Shown in pieces: positions 1 through 8,002 of a stretch of 44,354 bases of DNA. The translations under genes were made by a program, and so were the position numbers. The DNA lies in contig JAGQKZ010000004.1 in assembly GCA_020429745.1 (NCBI GenBank), positions 1-44,354 of the forward strand, written 5' to 3'. Under the pieces are notes generated by a model, which ran no database searches, had not been told where the DNA came from, and was given only the letters and a program-made list of their open reading frames with translations. Position 1 is the stretch's first letter, and each line of letters starts with the position of its first letter. Origin of the DNA: a candidate division WWE3 bacterium. GTDB taxonomy: Bacteria; Patescibacteriota; 4484-211; GCA-002791395.

Positions 1-97
1 CAGCATCCAAAAGGGTAAATAAGCATTCGGCGAGAGTCTTACCGGCTTCCGCCATAACTTCTATCTCATCCTTTGACTTCAGAATTATTCGGCTCAT
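1..97 (-). CDS. map: Methionine aminopeptidase type I, N-terminal part (runs off the left edge)
   Basis: Only the first 32 residues are inside the window. They begin MSRIILKSKDEIEVMAEAG, which is the characteristic start of type I methionine aminopeptidase (helix with K-S-x-x-E-I-x-x-M-x-x-A-G). The enzyme removes the initiator Met from nascent proteins in the cytoplasm. The metal-binding residues lie outside the window. The ATG (97-95) shares one base with the adk stop codon (TAATG), so translation is probably coupled. The order secY-adk-map is the standard end of the bacterial spc operon, which supports the call. Confidence 0.85.
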   Translation of the reverse strand, partial: MSRIILKSKDEIEVMAEAGKTLAECLFTLLDA

Positions 98-675
98 TAG
101 CGATCGGTTACCTCACGCGTGCTCTTCAGACTTTCTAAAATATCGTCTTGGATATCTTCAATCGATTGAGCTCCGTCAATCTCTATATAAGGAATCTCGT
201 CCTCTTTAAACTTTTCAACGACCGGAACCGTACGAGACAAGAACTCGTCGAGCCGCTCCTGAATGGCCTCCTTGTTTTCATCAGCACGATTCTCTAGCCC
301 ACGACGTTTCTCAAGTCGTCTCCATATCTCATCAATATCAAGACTTAAATAGATCACGGCGTCGATCGCATTAGGGAAGACTTCGTGGACCCACTTGTAC
401 TGCTTAATGTCTCGCGGGAAACCGTCCATAACAAAACCACGACTTACGTCATGGTTTGCAAAGTACTCTTCCACTACCTCTCGAATGATCGCATCGGGAA
501 TAAGTTTACCCTTCTTCCACCATTTCGCCGCCTTTAAACCGATCTCGCTACCCTCTGCCTCAAGCGTGCGCAAAACGTCGCCCACAGAGACAAACGGTAC
601 AGAATACTTTTCTGCGAGCAACTTTCCCTGGGTGGATTTTCCCGATCCTTGCGGACCTGTTATCAAAACTATCAT
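97..675 (-). CDS. adk: Adenylate kinase
   Basis: 192-residue nucleoside monophosphate kinase interconverting AMP, ADP and ATP in the cytoplasm. The P-loop GPQGSGKST is at about residues 7-15. The NMP-binding DGFPRD motif is near residue 85 and the arginine-rich LID region (RRLEKRRGLENRADE) near 118-132. The LID is short with no four-cysteine zinc site, so this is a short-type enzyme, somewhat below the usual 210-220 residues. It starts 17 nt after secY, with a GAGGT-like Shine-Dalgarno about 11 nt upstream, and overlaps map by one base. The secY-adk-map context agrees with the call. Confidence 0.93.
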   Translation of the reverse strand: MIVLITGPQGSGKSTQGKLLAEKYSVPFVSVGDVLRTLEAEGSEIGLKAAKWWKKGKLIPDAIIREVVEEYFANHDVSRGFVMDGFPRDIKQYKWVHEVFPNAIDAVIYLSLDIDEIWRRLEKRRGLENRADENKEAIQERLDEFLSRTVPVVEKFKEDEIPYIEIDGAQSIEDIQDDILESLKSTREVTDR

Positions 676-692
676 AAATAAAGTTTACCTCA

Positions 693-1982
693 TCAGCTGA
701 TGAACTTTTCGTAGCCGCGCATCACCATCATCGACTCCATCGAACGAATCGTCTCAATGGCAACAGAAACTATGATCAGCAGACTCGTGCCCCCGAGCGT
801 TACGATCGATCCGATGTCGGGAAAGACAAACCGCACCATGATCGGCAAGATAGCCACCAAACCTAAAAATATTGAGCCCGGCACGGTGATTCTCGTCAAC
901 AACCGATTTAAGTACTCAGAGGTTGCCTGTCCTGGTCGCACGCCGGGAATGAAACCGCCTTGTTTTTGCAGGTTCTCCGATATTCGATCGGGATTAAACG
1001 TAACCGCGGTATAGAAGAAGGTAAACGCCACAACAAGAATAAAGTACAGCGCCACGTATGTTACACTACCCGAATCAAAGATACGCGCAATACTCGACGC
1101 TACCGACGCCACCTGTGGATACGGCAGTCCGCTCAAGAAGTTCGCAACCGTGCCCGGGATTAGGACCAACGACACCGCAAAGATAATAGGTATCACACCC
1201 GCCTGATTGAGCCTTAACGGAAGATACGTCATCTGACTGGTTGTTTGCGCCCCCCCTCGTACGCGCCTTGCATACTGCACTGGTATCTGCCTAATTGCTT
1301 CATTGACAAGGACGATGCCCGCGATAGTGAGGATCGAGACTCCTAGGAACATCAGCAGCTCCATAGAGTTTTGGCTCGCCTGTGTTCCCAGAAGCTGTGA
1401 GATCTGCGTTGGGAGGCCGGAGATAATACCCACCGTAATCAAAACCGAAACACCGTTTCCGATACCGTACTCCGTTAACAGCTCACCGAGCCACACGGCA
1501 AGCAGTGCGCCCGCCGTCAAGGTTATCACCATCGCCAAAAGATCGTATGCAGAGAGTGATTGAATTATGCTTGACTGACGCAGAATAAAGTACACCGACA
1601 ACGACTGTATCGCAGCGAGCGGAACGGTTAGAAGCCTTTGATACTGATTGAGCTTGCGTTGACCAGCCTCATCCTTTTGCAGTTCCTCGATTTTGGGGAT
1701 TACCATGCCGGCGAGCTGGAAGACGATCGAAGCGTTAATGTACGGATTTAAGCCAAGCGCCACGATCGAAAAATTCGAGAGCGCTCCCCCCGAGAACATA
1801 TTTAGTAGTCCCAGAAACTGCGATTGAGCGAACAACTCACGCAGGGCGGCTAAGTCAACTCCAGGCAAAGGCACGTGTGCAACGATTCGATACACGAAGA
1901 CGATTATTAAGGTAAAGATTATCTTACGGCGAAGATCGGGTGTTGCCCAAGCATTACGAACGATCCGTGTAATATTTTCCAT
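693..1982 (-). CDS. secY: Protein translocase subunit SecY
   Basis: 429-residue polytopic membrane protein forming the protein-conducting channel of the Sec translocon. It starts MENITRIVRNAWATPDLRRK, the usual cytoplasmic N-terminus before TM1, and then has about ten hydrophobic segments. The plug region (near FSGGALSNFSIVALGLNPYI) and the cytoplasmic loop rich in Arg (IPVQYARRVRGG) are clear, as is FNPDRISENLQKQGGFIPG. It heads a secY-adk-map unit. Normally uL15 lies directly upstream, but here uL15 is about 41 kb away and secY has its own -10 element (ATTCTA on the plus strand at 1991-1996) only 8 nt before the ATG. The large exported operon in this window would depend on this translocon. 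Confidence 0.97.
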   Translation of the reverse strand: MENITRIVRNAWATPDLRRKIIFTLIIVFVYRIVAHVPLPGVDLAALRELFAQSQFLGLLNMFSGGALSNFSIVALGLNPYINASIVFQLAGMVIPKIEELQKDEAGQRKLNQYQRLLTVPLAAIQSLSVYFILRQSSIIQSLSAYDLLAMVITLTAGALLAVWLGELLTEYGIGNGVSVLITVGIISGLPTQISQLLGTQASQNSMELLMFLGVSILTIAGIVLVNEAIRQIPVQYARRVRGGAQTTSQMTYLPLRLNQAGVIPIIFAVSLVLIPGTVANFLSGLPYPQVASVASSIARIFDSGSVTYVALYFILVVAFTFFYTAVTFNPDRISENLQKQGGFIPGVRPGQATSEYLNRLLTRITVPGSIFLGLVAILPIMVRFVFPDIGSIVTLGGTSLLIIVSVAIETIRSMESMMVMRGYEKFIS

Positions 1983-1990
1983 GACAACTT

Positions 1991-1999
1991 ATTCTAGCA
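1991..1999 (-). promoter_or_regulatory. Extended -10 promoter of secY-adk-map
   Basis: On the minus strand TGC-TAGAAT lies 8 nt before the secY ATG. The TGn element and near-consensus -10 suggest an extended -10 sigma-70 promoter; no good -35 was seen. The predicted start site falls at or next to the start codon, so the transcript would be leaderless. Confidence 0.55.
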
Positions 2000-2010
2000 T
2001 TTAAATGCTA
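1995..2010. promoter_or_regulatory. Perfect 16-bp palindrome overlapping the secY -10 box (operator candidate)
   Basis: TAGCATTTAAATGCTA is a perfect inverted repeat with no spacer. It overlaps two bases of the -10 hexamer and the whole TGn element of the secY promoter. A dimeric repressor site is a reasonable guess, but an AT-rich 16-bp palindrome can also occur by chance. Confidence 0.4.
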
Positions 2011-2042
2011 TCAGGATCGTTGATATGTTGTTCGCCGACTCT

Positions 2043-2384
2043 TCAGAACCAACCGATAACGTTACCTAGAATCCTTAGCGTATCAAGCAACAGAACAGCA
2101 TTCGCAATTCCGCAAAGCGCCATAATAATGCCGATTAAAAAAGGCTGCCATTTGTATGTTGTTAACGCAAAGAACAGATTAATTGCAACAACTCCGATGG
2201 CAGCTCCCGGCAACAGCCAGATATAAACCTTGTCGGCAAGCTGAGCGATTGGGGTGTTGTTAATAAACCACAGCGGAACCTGCGGCGGTAACTTGTCGGC
2301 GTTTAAAAAGACAACCCAAAAGATTATCTGCGCGATTACAAGCGACACAACGGTGTTGATTAGAACGATCCTGTTTTTAAACAT
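2043..2384 (-). CDS. Small integral membrane protein of unknown function
   Basis: 113 residues, not recognised. Hydrophobic segments at about residues 6-27, 54-74 and 79-104 indicate three or four transmembrane helices, with a short polar loop around residues 30-50 (NADKLPPQVPLWFINN). Basic residues near the start (MFKNR) suggest a cytoplasmic N-terminus. The loop wording PxVPLWF is loosely reminiscent of small membrane proteins of the DUF1648 type, but I do not claim membership. Its start overlaps the last 8 bases of tatD, so the two genes are probably co-transcribed and translationally coupled. Confidence 0.75.
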   Translation of the reverse strand: MFKNRIVLINTVVSLVIAQIIFWVVFLNADKLPPQVPLWFINNTPIAQLADKVYIWLLPGAAIGVVAINLFFALTTYKWQPFLIGIIMALCGIANAVLLLDTLRILGNVIGWF

Positions 2385-3228
2385 TTAAACTGATACCTCT
2401 TATACCAAAGAGTTCGATCGCATTATTTGTTGTTGCTTCGTCAACCTCTTCGACAGTAACGCCCTTTAATAAAGCGATCTTCTCTACCACGTATTGTACC
2501 ATCGCCGGCTCGTTACGCTGGCCGCGATAAGCCTGTGGCGCCAAAAAGGGAGCGTCCGTTTCGGTGAGCAGACGATCTAAAGAAGCTTTTGTCACTGCAT
2601 CCTGTAACTCTTTTGCGGAAGGGTACGTCACGATACCATTAATACCTATATAAAGTCCAAGCTCCAAAGCCTGCTCCAACTGCTGCCAAGCCGATGCCTT
2701 CGCCACATCGAAGTTTTGCGACTGATGTGGAGTAAAACTGTGCCAGACGCCTTTGAACTTTGGATTATCGCAATAATCTGACAGTACGGCTACGGTATCA
2801 TCAAACGCGTCGCGCGAGTGAATAACGATCGGTAGATCTTGATCAAGGGCGAACTCTACCTGCGCTTTAAAACCCTCTTTCTGAAGAACTACCTGCTCTG
2901 GGCCGCTATGCTCTGGCCAATGGTAATCAAGACCAATTTCGCCGATTCCAACAACTCTTTCGTTTTCTGAGACCAATTCGCCCAACATCGACCTTAAATC
3001 CTCAACACTCTTTCCAGACTGCAGCTGTTCCACGACCGACTCAGGATTGAATCCGACAACAGCGTAAAATTTTTCATTATTACGTGCTAGTTCAAGAGCT
3101 TGCATGCTCGTCTCCTCATCCACGCCGATGCTGACTATTGCAGACAATTTTTCATTTGCCCGAGAGATGACCTTGTCGCGGTCATTGTTAAAGTCCTCAA
3201 AGTACACGTGTGAATGTGTGTCGATCAT
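2377..3228 (-). CDS. TatD-family metal-dependent deoxyribonuclease
   Basis: 283-residue TIM-barrel amidohydrolase-fold protein. Metal ligands are visible in order: DTHSH at residues 3-7, the GEIGLDYHW motif, the IHSRDAF motif, WHSFTPH, and TETDAPFLAP near the C-terminus. TatD proteins are Mg-dependent 3'-5' exonucleases or endonucleases linked to DNA repair; despite the name they are not part of Tat export. I chose the ATG at 3228 rather than an upstream in-frame start because MIDTHSHV is the normal family N-terminus and a promoter -10 lies 7 nt before it. The upstream 31 codons would lie inside the promoter region. It overlaps the downstream membrane protein gene by 8 nt. Confidence 0.9.
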   Translation of the reverse strand: MIDTHSHVYFEDFNNDRDKVISRANEKLSAIVSIGVDEETSMQALELARNNEKFYAVVGFNPESVVEQLQSGKSVEDLRSMLGELVSENERVVGIGEIGLDYHWPEHSGPEQVVLQKEGFKAQVEFALDQDLPIVIHSRDAFDDTVAVLSDYCDNPKFKGVWHSFTPHQSQNFDVAKASAWQQLEQALELGLYIGINGIVTYPSAKELQDAVTKASLDRLLTETDAPFLAPQAYRGQRNEPAMVQYVVEKIALLKGVTVEEVDEATTNNAIELFGIRGISLNV

Positions 3229-3235
3229 GTATGTG

Positions 3236-3264
3236 ATTGTAACGCTCTTTGCCGGCGAATTGAA
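3236..3264 (-). promoter_or_regulatory. tatD promoter
   Basis: Minus-strand TTCAAT, a 17-nt spacer, then TACAAT, with the -10 ending 7 nt before the tatD ATG. The expected start site is at or beside the ATG, giving a leaderless mRNA. It is divergent from the promoter of the SpoIID-domain gene. Confidence 0.6.
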
Positions 3265-3299
3265 GCATTCGAGATAACACAGCTTAATAACGGTCGGTT

Positions 3300-3308
3300 T
3301 GCTATGAT
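3300..3308 (+). promoter_or_regulatory. Extended -10 promoter of the SpoIID-domain gene
   Basis: TGC-TATGAT (TGn plus -10) ends 6 nt before the ATG at 3315. No convincing -35 at 17 nt. Predicted transcription start coincides with the start codon. Confidence 0.5.
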
Positions 3309-3314
3309 GAATGT

Positions 3315-5210
3315 ATGCCAAAAAAGAAACTGCTGGCGGTTACCGCCGTCTTTCTATTACTATTGGGAACAAGCGTTGCGACGCGGAGTAACGAGCTTGA
3401 CGATTTGGACAAGCAGTTAACAAATACACAAAAGCTTTTAGAAGATGCCCAGAACAAGCGCGACGCCACCCAAAGCAAGCTTCAACAACTGCAAGACTTA
3501 AAGGCCTATTACGAAGGCTCGCTAGGTGGTCTGCAAAACAGTTACTATCTAACACGTGAGCAACTCGATCTTACGGAACAAACACTTTCGGAAAAAGAGA
3601 CGGAGCTTAATCAGGTCGAGGCCGAGATCGATGCAACACAGAACAACATCGACACGCGTTACACCAACGTTTCTAAACTGATTAGAACCATGTACATCAA
3701 CCAGACACCCGGCTGGTTTGCCGATGTTTTCGCTGCAAGCCACATACAGACATTGATAACGGAGCTAATATACAGAAACGCCGTGATTCAGGGAATTCAG
3801 ACAGACATTGCAAATCTAAAAGAAGAGCTTGTCACTATCGCGGAGATTAAAGATCTGCTGAATCAGGTTCGTACTGAGTTAGAGAACGAAAAGGCGAATC
3901 TGTTAGCACAACAGAGGACTCTGCAAAACGAGATATCAAGTACCAAACAACAGATCTCAAGCACGAGCTCCCAAGCGTCGCAACTCAGCCAATCACTCGT
4001 TGGTATTAACCAACAGATCTCAAGCCTGACGGAAAAACAACAACAAATATTGGCGGCAAAAGCAGCAGCCGCACTCGCCTCAACCACTGTGGGAGATGAA
4101 GAGATCGACAAGGCCGCGATCGAGCAGAGCGCACCAAACGACGGACAGGTCTACTTTTCTTTTTGGACGTACGGATACCCACACCGCGTAGGTATGAGCC
4201 AGTACGGAGCGCTCGGGAGAGCAATGGCAGGACAAACATACAAACAAATATTGAGTGCATATTACTCTATCCCCGTGTCATCAATCGTTGATTGGGACAA
4301 TACAATCATACATGTATATGGCTGCTCTGTTGGATTGCCCCCACAAGCGGGCGGTTGGAGTAAAGAGGAATGCGAACTTGACCGCAATGGAGATAACAAA
4401 CCAGACTATATATTCTACGACGTATCGCGGACTTTGGAGAATTATATTTTACATTTGGGAGAAATGCCCGAAATCTGGGGTGAAAGAGGAGGTATGGAAG
4501 CGCTTAAGGCCCAAGCAGTAGCGGGACGGACATATGCGTTGGCATACACAAACAATGGAAATTCGCCAATCTGTCCGAGTACACACTGTCAAGTTTTCGG
4601 TAACGCAAAAACCGGAAATTGGGGAACAGCGGTTGAACAAACTAGTAACAAAGTAATTGTTTTAAACGGCTCCCCAATAAATGCCTATTATCACTCAACA
4701 GCCGGGGGATTTACGCTTAGCTCCCAAGAAGTATGGGGAGGGTACAGGTCATACGCAATCGGGATTGCCGACTTTGACGCAAACGGCAAAGCCTATGAAG
4801 GCCCGACCTACGCCGACTCCCCGTGGTATCACAAGTCCTGGGGTAACGCCCCTTGGCTTTCAATCGATCAAATCGTAGATTTATTTAACGCGGCACTTCT
4901 ACCCGATGCTTATAACAACCACCTCGCTTTATATGAGAACGGTGGCTACTCCGCCCAACAGATCGTTGACGAACTAACCTCGCTAGGAGTTGAGCCGGTT
5001 ACAGATTTCGACGCAATCGAGATCGTTGATGAGAACGGAGGTTCGGGAGCAAATACAGCACAGGTAGGAAAGGTAAGGATGTACTATCAAAACGGCAAGG
5101 TCGCGGAGGTGACTGGAAGTCGATTTAAGTTTGTCTTCAACCTTCGCTCGCCCGGGACGGATGCTATCTGGACAACGAGATTTGACGTCATAACCGCCGC
5201 CGAGTTGTAA
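3315..5210 (+). CDS. Exported coiled-coil protein with SpoIID/LytB amidase-enhancer domain
   Basis: 631 residues. Residues 4-22 form a hydrophobic signal segment after MPKKK. Residues about 27-245 are a long Gln/Glu/Leu-rich coiled coil like the PcsB/CwlO/EnvC type N-terminal regions. From about residue 275 a SpoIID domain follows: HRVGMSQYGALGRAMAG, then LGEMPEIW with the presumed catalytic Glu, EALKAQAVAGRTYAL, and YYHSTAGGFT. SpoIID proteins are lytic transglycosylases acting on denuded glycan strands, and in non-sporulating bacteria the domain occurs in wall-remodelling proteins. It is probably a surface peptidoglycan-remodelling factor regulated through its coiled coil. It is divergent from tatD and appears to be transcribed alone. 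The domain call is strong; the physiological role is inferred. Confidence 0.88.
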   Translation: MPKKKLLAVTAVFLLLLGTSVATRSNELDDLDKQLTNTQKLLEDAQNKRDATQSKLQQLQDLKAYYEGSLGGLQNSYYLTREQLDLTEQTLSEKETELNQVEAEIDATQNNIDTRYTNVSKLIRTMYINQTPGWFADVFAASHIQTLITELIYRNAVIQGIQTDIANLKEELVTIAEIKDLLNQVRTELENEKANLLAQQRTLQNEISSTKQQISSTSSQASQLSQSLVGINQQISSLTEKQQQILAAKAAAALASTTVGDEEIDKAAIEQSAPNDGQVYFSFWTYGYPHRVGMSQYGALGRAMAGQTYKQILSAYYSIPVSSIVDWDNTIIHVYGCSVGLPPQAGGWSKEECELDRNGDNKPDYIFYDVSRTLENYILHLGEMPEIWGERGGMEALKAQAVAGRTYALAYTNNGNSPICPSTHCQVFGNAKTGNWGTAVEQTSNKVIVLNGSPINAYYHSTAGGFTLSSQEVWGGYRSYAIGIADFDANGKAYEGPTYADSPWYHKSWGNAPWLSIDQIVDLFNAALLPDAYNNHLALYENGGYSAQQIVDELTSLGVEPVTDFDAIEIVDENGGSGANTAQVGKVRMYYQNGKVAEVTGSRFKFVFNLRSPGTDAIWTTRFDVITAAEL

Positions 5211-5221
5211 AAGGGAACGAA

Positions 5222-5249
5222 CGGAGAATCACCATTTGGCGACTCTCCG
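5222..5249 (-). terminator. Hairpin between the convergent SpoIID and 65-residue genes
   Basis: A 9-bp stem with one mismatch (CGGAGAATC and GACTCTCCG) and a 10-nt loop. On the minus strand it is followed by a T-rich stretch (TTCGTTCCCTTTT), so it would work best as a terminator of the 65-residue gene; on the plus strand there is no T-tract. Confidence 0.45.
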
Positions 5250-5274
5250 CGTTCAACTCGTCGCTGCCGATTCA

Positions 5275-5472
5275 TCACTGTACAACACGAACCTTGTCCC
5301 GGTACGATTTCCCAACAGGCTGCCCAACCGGCTGTCCTTGAGAATCAACCGCAACAACAAACGGCCTAGCATCGTTGGTACCTGGACCGATTTGATACAC
5401 GTTAGAATCTCCCTCAAAGGAGAATTGCGTACCTTCTCGCTTCCGCATAACAATCTCCATCAAAGTTTCCAT
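5275..5472 (-). CDS. Small conserved-looking protein of unknown function (65 aa)
   Basis: 65 residues starting METLMEIVMRKREG, with a polar glycine-rich middle (QIGPGTNDARPFVV) and a basic end (GKSYRDKVRVVQ). No signal peptide or membrane segment, so probably cytoplasmic. I do not recognise it. Expression signals are unusually good for this window: a TTGTAA-17-TATAAT promoter at 5517-5545, a leader of about 35-40 nt, and AGGAGGA with 4 nt spacing before the ATG. A hairpin follows the stop. These signals, more than the sequence itself, make me regard it as a genuine monocistronic gene. A role in binding nucleic acid or another protein cannot be judged. Confidence 0.7.
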   Translation of the reverse strand: METLMEIVMRKREGTQFSFEGDSNVYQIGPGTNDARPFVVAVDSQGQPVGQPVGKSYRDKVRVVQ

Positions 5473-5516
5473 GACATCCTCCTACAAAAAACGTGCGACG
5501 ACTGTTTTACGCCCGC

Positions 5517-5545
5517 ATTATAGGATGATCACAAAGATATTACAA
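5517..5545 (-). promoter_or_regulatory. Strong sigma-70 promoter of the 65-residue gene
   Basis: Minus-strand TTGTAA, 17-nt spacer, consensus TATAAT. It lies 44 nt before the start codon, one of the few promoters here that leaves a normal leader with a Shine-Dalgarno sequence (AGGAGGA). Confidence 0.7.
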
Positions 5546-5575
5546 AGCGTATTTGATATTTAAAAGAAAAAACGA

Positions 5576-6334
5576 TTACTCAACCTCGGTTAAACGAAAC
5601 TCAAGCGGAAGATGTAGCATCTGATCCTGTTTTAGCAAACTCGCAGTGCCCTGCACCACAACGTGTACTTGCACTCGCTCTCCCGGGCCTAAGATGAAGC
5701 TTTGCGTTTGTGGGTGCACTAGTGCATCAGCCGTCACCACGATCGACTGCGGATAAACGGTTTCGCCTACAACGTGGTCCTGTTTGAGTGGTTCGACCAC
5801 AAGCTCCTGTGCACCGATCTCGACAACTTGAGCAAGCTCGGTTCCTAAATAAACGTAATCGCCGACACCATAGTAGCTAGTGTTGTTCACGGGAATAACC
5901 GCCGATCCGGCTGCAACATCTGTTGCAAGTGCATTCGTATAATCTCCGTCACCAAGGCTTACGATCAGCGATTCGTACGCATCGCTCGCGCCAGTTAGAC
6001 CCGTGCTGATAAGCTGCAACGAGACCGTCTTGTTGTCGCTTACGTTATAAACGGTATAGAGTCCGCGATAGGTCGCTCTCTGTCTTTGAAATGAGGTCAC
6101 GCCTACTTCGTCACGATACACACCGTCCGCGATCTCACTTGGAGCAAACTCAACATAGCCGTTGAAGTTCTGCACGTTAGGGATAATATTGACGTCCTCC
6201 CCTGTTACCGTATTTGCCCCCGCCACGAAACCTTCAAAATCGGACAAGCTGACAAGACTACCGACGCCTACGACAGGAAGAACAAGTAGACCCAAGAAGA
6301 AAGCCATCAAAACGACGTTCGTTACATGTTTCAT
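5576..6334 (-). CDS. Exported protein of unknown function
   Basis: 252 residues, not recognised. Residues 6-31 are a hydrophobic signal peptide or anchor after MKHVTN. The rest is polar, beta-rich and lacks cysteine, with several NxT/NxS sites and a run of alternating hydrophobic residues near VGDYVYLGTELAQVVEIG, suggesting a beta-sandwich or two. Its ATG overlaps the stop of the 172-residue membrane protein gene (ATGA), and both follow one promoter. The pair might form a small membrane complex, the second partner carrying the extracellular part; this is inference. The stop is followed closely by a T-rich run (TTTTTTCTTTT on the minus strand), a possible terminator, though the stem before it is weak. 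Confidence 0.75.
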   Translation of the reverse strand: MKHVTNVVLMAFFLGLLVLPVVGVGSLVSLSDFEGFVAGANTVTGEDVNIIPNVQNFNGYVEFAPSEIADGVYRDEVGVTSFQRQRATYRGLYTVYNVSDNKTVSLQLISTGLTGASDAYESLIVSLGDGDYTNALATDVAAGSAVIPVNNTSYYGVGDYVYLGTELAQVVEIGAQELVVEPLKQDHVVGETVYPQSIVVTADALVHPQTQSFILGPGERVQVHVVVQGTASLLKQDQMLHLPLEFRLTEVE

Positions 6335-6849
6335 CTTTCACCGACCTCTCTTTCGACATCCGCGACAAAATACCAGGTGGCCACCAAAGAAGCGACTAAG
6401 GCAAAAACAAAAACCCACAGGTAGGTTGCCTGTAAGAAGGTGTGCACGCCGATAAGCAAAACGACAAGCCACATGTACGAGATCCAAACAACGCCCTTGT
6501 TGTACACCTCGTGTGAGCTTGTCATCAAACCCGTTAAGTTCCACGACAGAAGCTGTAAGATCAAGGAGGGCTTAATATGTGTGTCGTGAAAGTGATACGC
6601 CTTGGTTAGAACCCATGCTAAACCGATAATGACAACGACGAAGACGATTAGATTCGAGTAAGAGTTTACAAATACGGTCGCCGCCTTATCGTGTAGTACA
6701 AAGTCCGGGAGCAAGGAGCTTGTGTTTAACTGCCAGGCGATTGAAAAACTCTTGACCAATACGAGTACGCCAATTACCTTTGCTACAACAAGCAAAACTG
6801 CAGGCAGTAATGCCTCGCTTATTAATCGCGTAAGTATTTTGGAAGGCAT
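6331..6849 (-). CDS. Four-helix integral membrane protein of unknown function
   Basis: 172 residues with hydrophobic stretches at about residues 11-34, 60-83, 121-139 and 142-162. Polar loops include WQLNTSSLLPDFVLHDKAA and KAYHFHDTHIKPS, the second carrying three histidines. No family recognised. It has its own near-consensus promoter, separate from the large operon that ends 72 nt upstream, and is translationally coupled (ATGA) to the exported 252-residue protein. The His-rich loop could bind metal, but nothing else supports that. Confidence 0.78.
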   Translation of the reverse strand: MPSKILTRLISEALLPAVLLVVAKVIGVLVLVKSFSIAWQLNTSSLLPDFVLHDKAATVFVNSYSNLIVFVVVIIGLAWVLTKAYHFHDTHIKPSLILQLLSWNLTGLMTSSHEVYNKGVVWISYMWLVVLLIGVHTFLQATYLWVFVFALVASLVATWYFVADVEREVGER

Positions 6850-6861
6850 GTCTCTGCGTTT

Positions 6862-6890
6862 AGTATAGGTGGCTAATTTTCGCCTGTCAA
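6862..6890 (-). promoter_or_regulatory. Near-consensus promoter of the 172/252-residue gene pair
   Basis: Minus-strand TTGACA, 17-nt spacer, TATACT; the -10 ends 12 nt before the ATG at 6849. One of the best promoter matches in the window. It shows that this pair can be transcribed independently of the upstream exported-protein operon. Confidence 0.72.
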
Positions 6891-6920
6891 TCGCAGATTC
6901 AGGGTTGTTTTGCGAAGGAG

Positions 6921-7988
6921 CTAATTCAGACTCTCCTGCGCGTTTACAACCGCACCCTTAGGCGGCATGAACTCCTTAAGAGGATTTATCGCCGAGAAGA
7001 AGCTACCTGCATTTCTCGCAAGATCGGACGTTATGTTCTTGAGATCGGTCGCGCTCGAAACACCCCCCTGGCAGGCTGCGTTGGAGTAGTCCATATAGCT
7101 GGCGGGACAGATGCGTTCGTTGGTCGTATAGGTGTTACTGTTATCGGAGTCCTTCCAGATCTCGTAGTGCGAATGATAGCCTGTTGTGTCGCCTGTTAAG
7201 CCGACATACCCTATCTGGTCCCCTTTATTGACCGTCCATCTCGCCGATTCTCCGTCCGAACTAAGACACTTTGTCCCCAGAGGTCTCGTGAGCGTTCCGG
7301 AATCACCAGGCTGCGCTACCATGTGTGCATAAAGACTCATGTATGGACTATTTTCAACCACAACGTAAACCCCGTAAGACGGCGAGCCCGTCTGTTGCAT
7401 CACGGTATTTACACATCTGTACGCAGTACCCGACATCGTCGCAATCACGGGAAAGGCCAAACCAACGTCGATAGCTGGGTAAGTATGTGAATCGGTTACG
7501 TTAGCACAGTTAGACGCCGGATCGATCGGACCGCTGGGGCAGACAAGGTTCTGACACGCCTGCGTAACGATACGGGAGTCGGTCCTTCTACTTGGCCAAC
7601 CACAGGGGACCTCATCTCCAGGCTGAGCGGCTGCAGTAGTTCCAACCGCGCTACTATTTAGACCCGCAAAAGACACCGGTGGCACCTGAATAAACAAACC
7701 GTTATCGTAGTCGAAGGTGTTGTAATCGCCTGCATCTGCCGACCTTCCTGTACCATCCTTTTGGCCTTCATCCTGATTGGTCGGTGCATTACCCACCCAT
7801 TCCGGTTTAGGAAGGATAAGGATGCTTCCGCACTCGCGACACTCATATCTAAGTGCGTTTGATGATGCGAAAACGTTGAATCCCAAATCTCCGAGCTTGA
7901 CCGCAACCAAACCAAACCAACTAATGCACAACGCAACCAGATATATTGCGATTATCATTCTTTTTGTTACTTTCTTCTTATCAACCAT
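6921..7988 (-). CDS. Membrane-anchored M23-family metallopeptidase
   Basis: 355 residues. Start taken at the ATG at 7988, 12 nt after the upstream stop and preceded by AAGGGG; the longer in-frame form would begin inside the neighbouring gene. Residues about 11-32 form a membrane anchor. A CxxC pair (YECRECGS, near 48-55) follows. The M23 (LytM/lysostaphin-type) domain covers about 160-290: H168 and D174 in SHTYPAIDVG, Y-A-H222, and H272-S-H274 in GYHSHYEI. All zinc ligands and the catalytic His are present, so an active peptidoglycan endopeptidase is expected, although the insertion in SHTYPAID is slightly unusual. It is the last gene of the six-gene exported operon. The downstream part is polar with a possible amphipathic segment. 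Confidence 0.85.
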   Translation of the reverse strand: MVDKKKVTKRMIIAIYLVALCISWFGLVAVKLGDLGFNVFASSNALRYECRECGSILILPKPEWVGNAPTNQDEGQKDGTGRSADAGDYNTFDYDNGLFIQVPPVSFAGLNSSAVGTTAAAQPGDEVPCGWPSRRTDSRIVTQACQNLVCPSGPIDPASNCANVTDSHTYPAIDVGLAFPVIATMSGTAYRCVNTVMQQTGSPSYGVYVVVENSPYMSLYAHMVAQPGDSGTLTRPLGTKCLSSDGESARWTVNKGDQIGYVGLTGDTTGYHSHYEIWKDSDNSNTYTTNERICPASYMDYSNAACQGGVSSATDLKNITSDLARNAGSFFSAINPLKEFMPPKGAVVNAQESLN

Positions 7989-8002
7989 GTTCCGTTTACC
8001 CC

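Noticed and set aside
3229-3321. N-terminal extension of TatD by 31 residues
   Set aside because: The extension lies within the promoter, has no family similarity and would precede the invariant DTHSH start.
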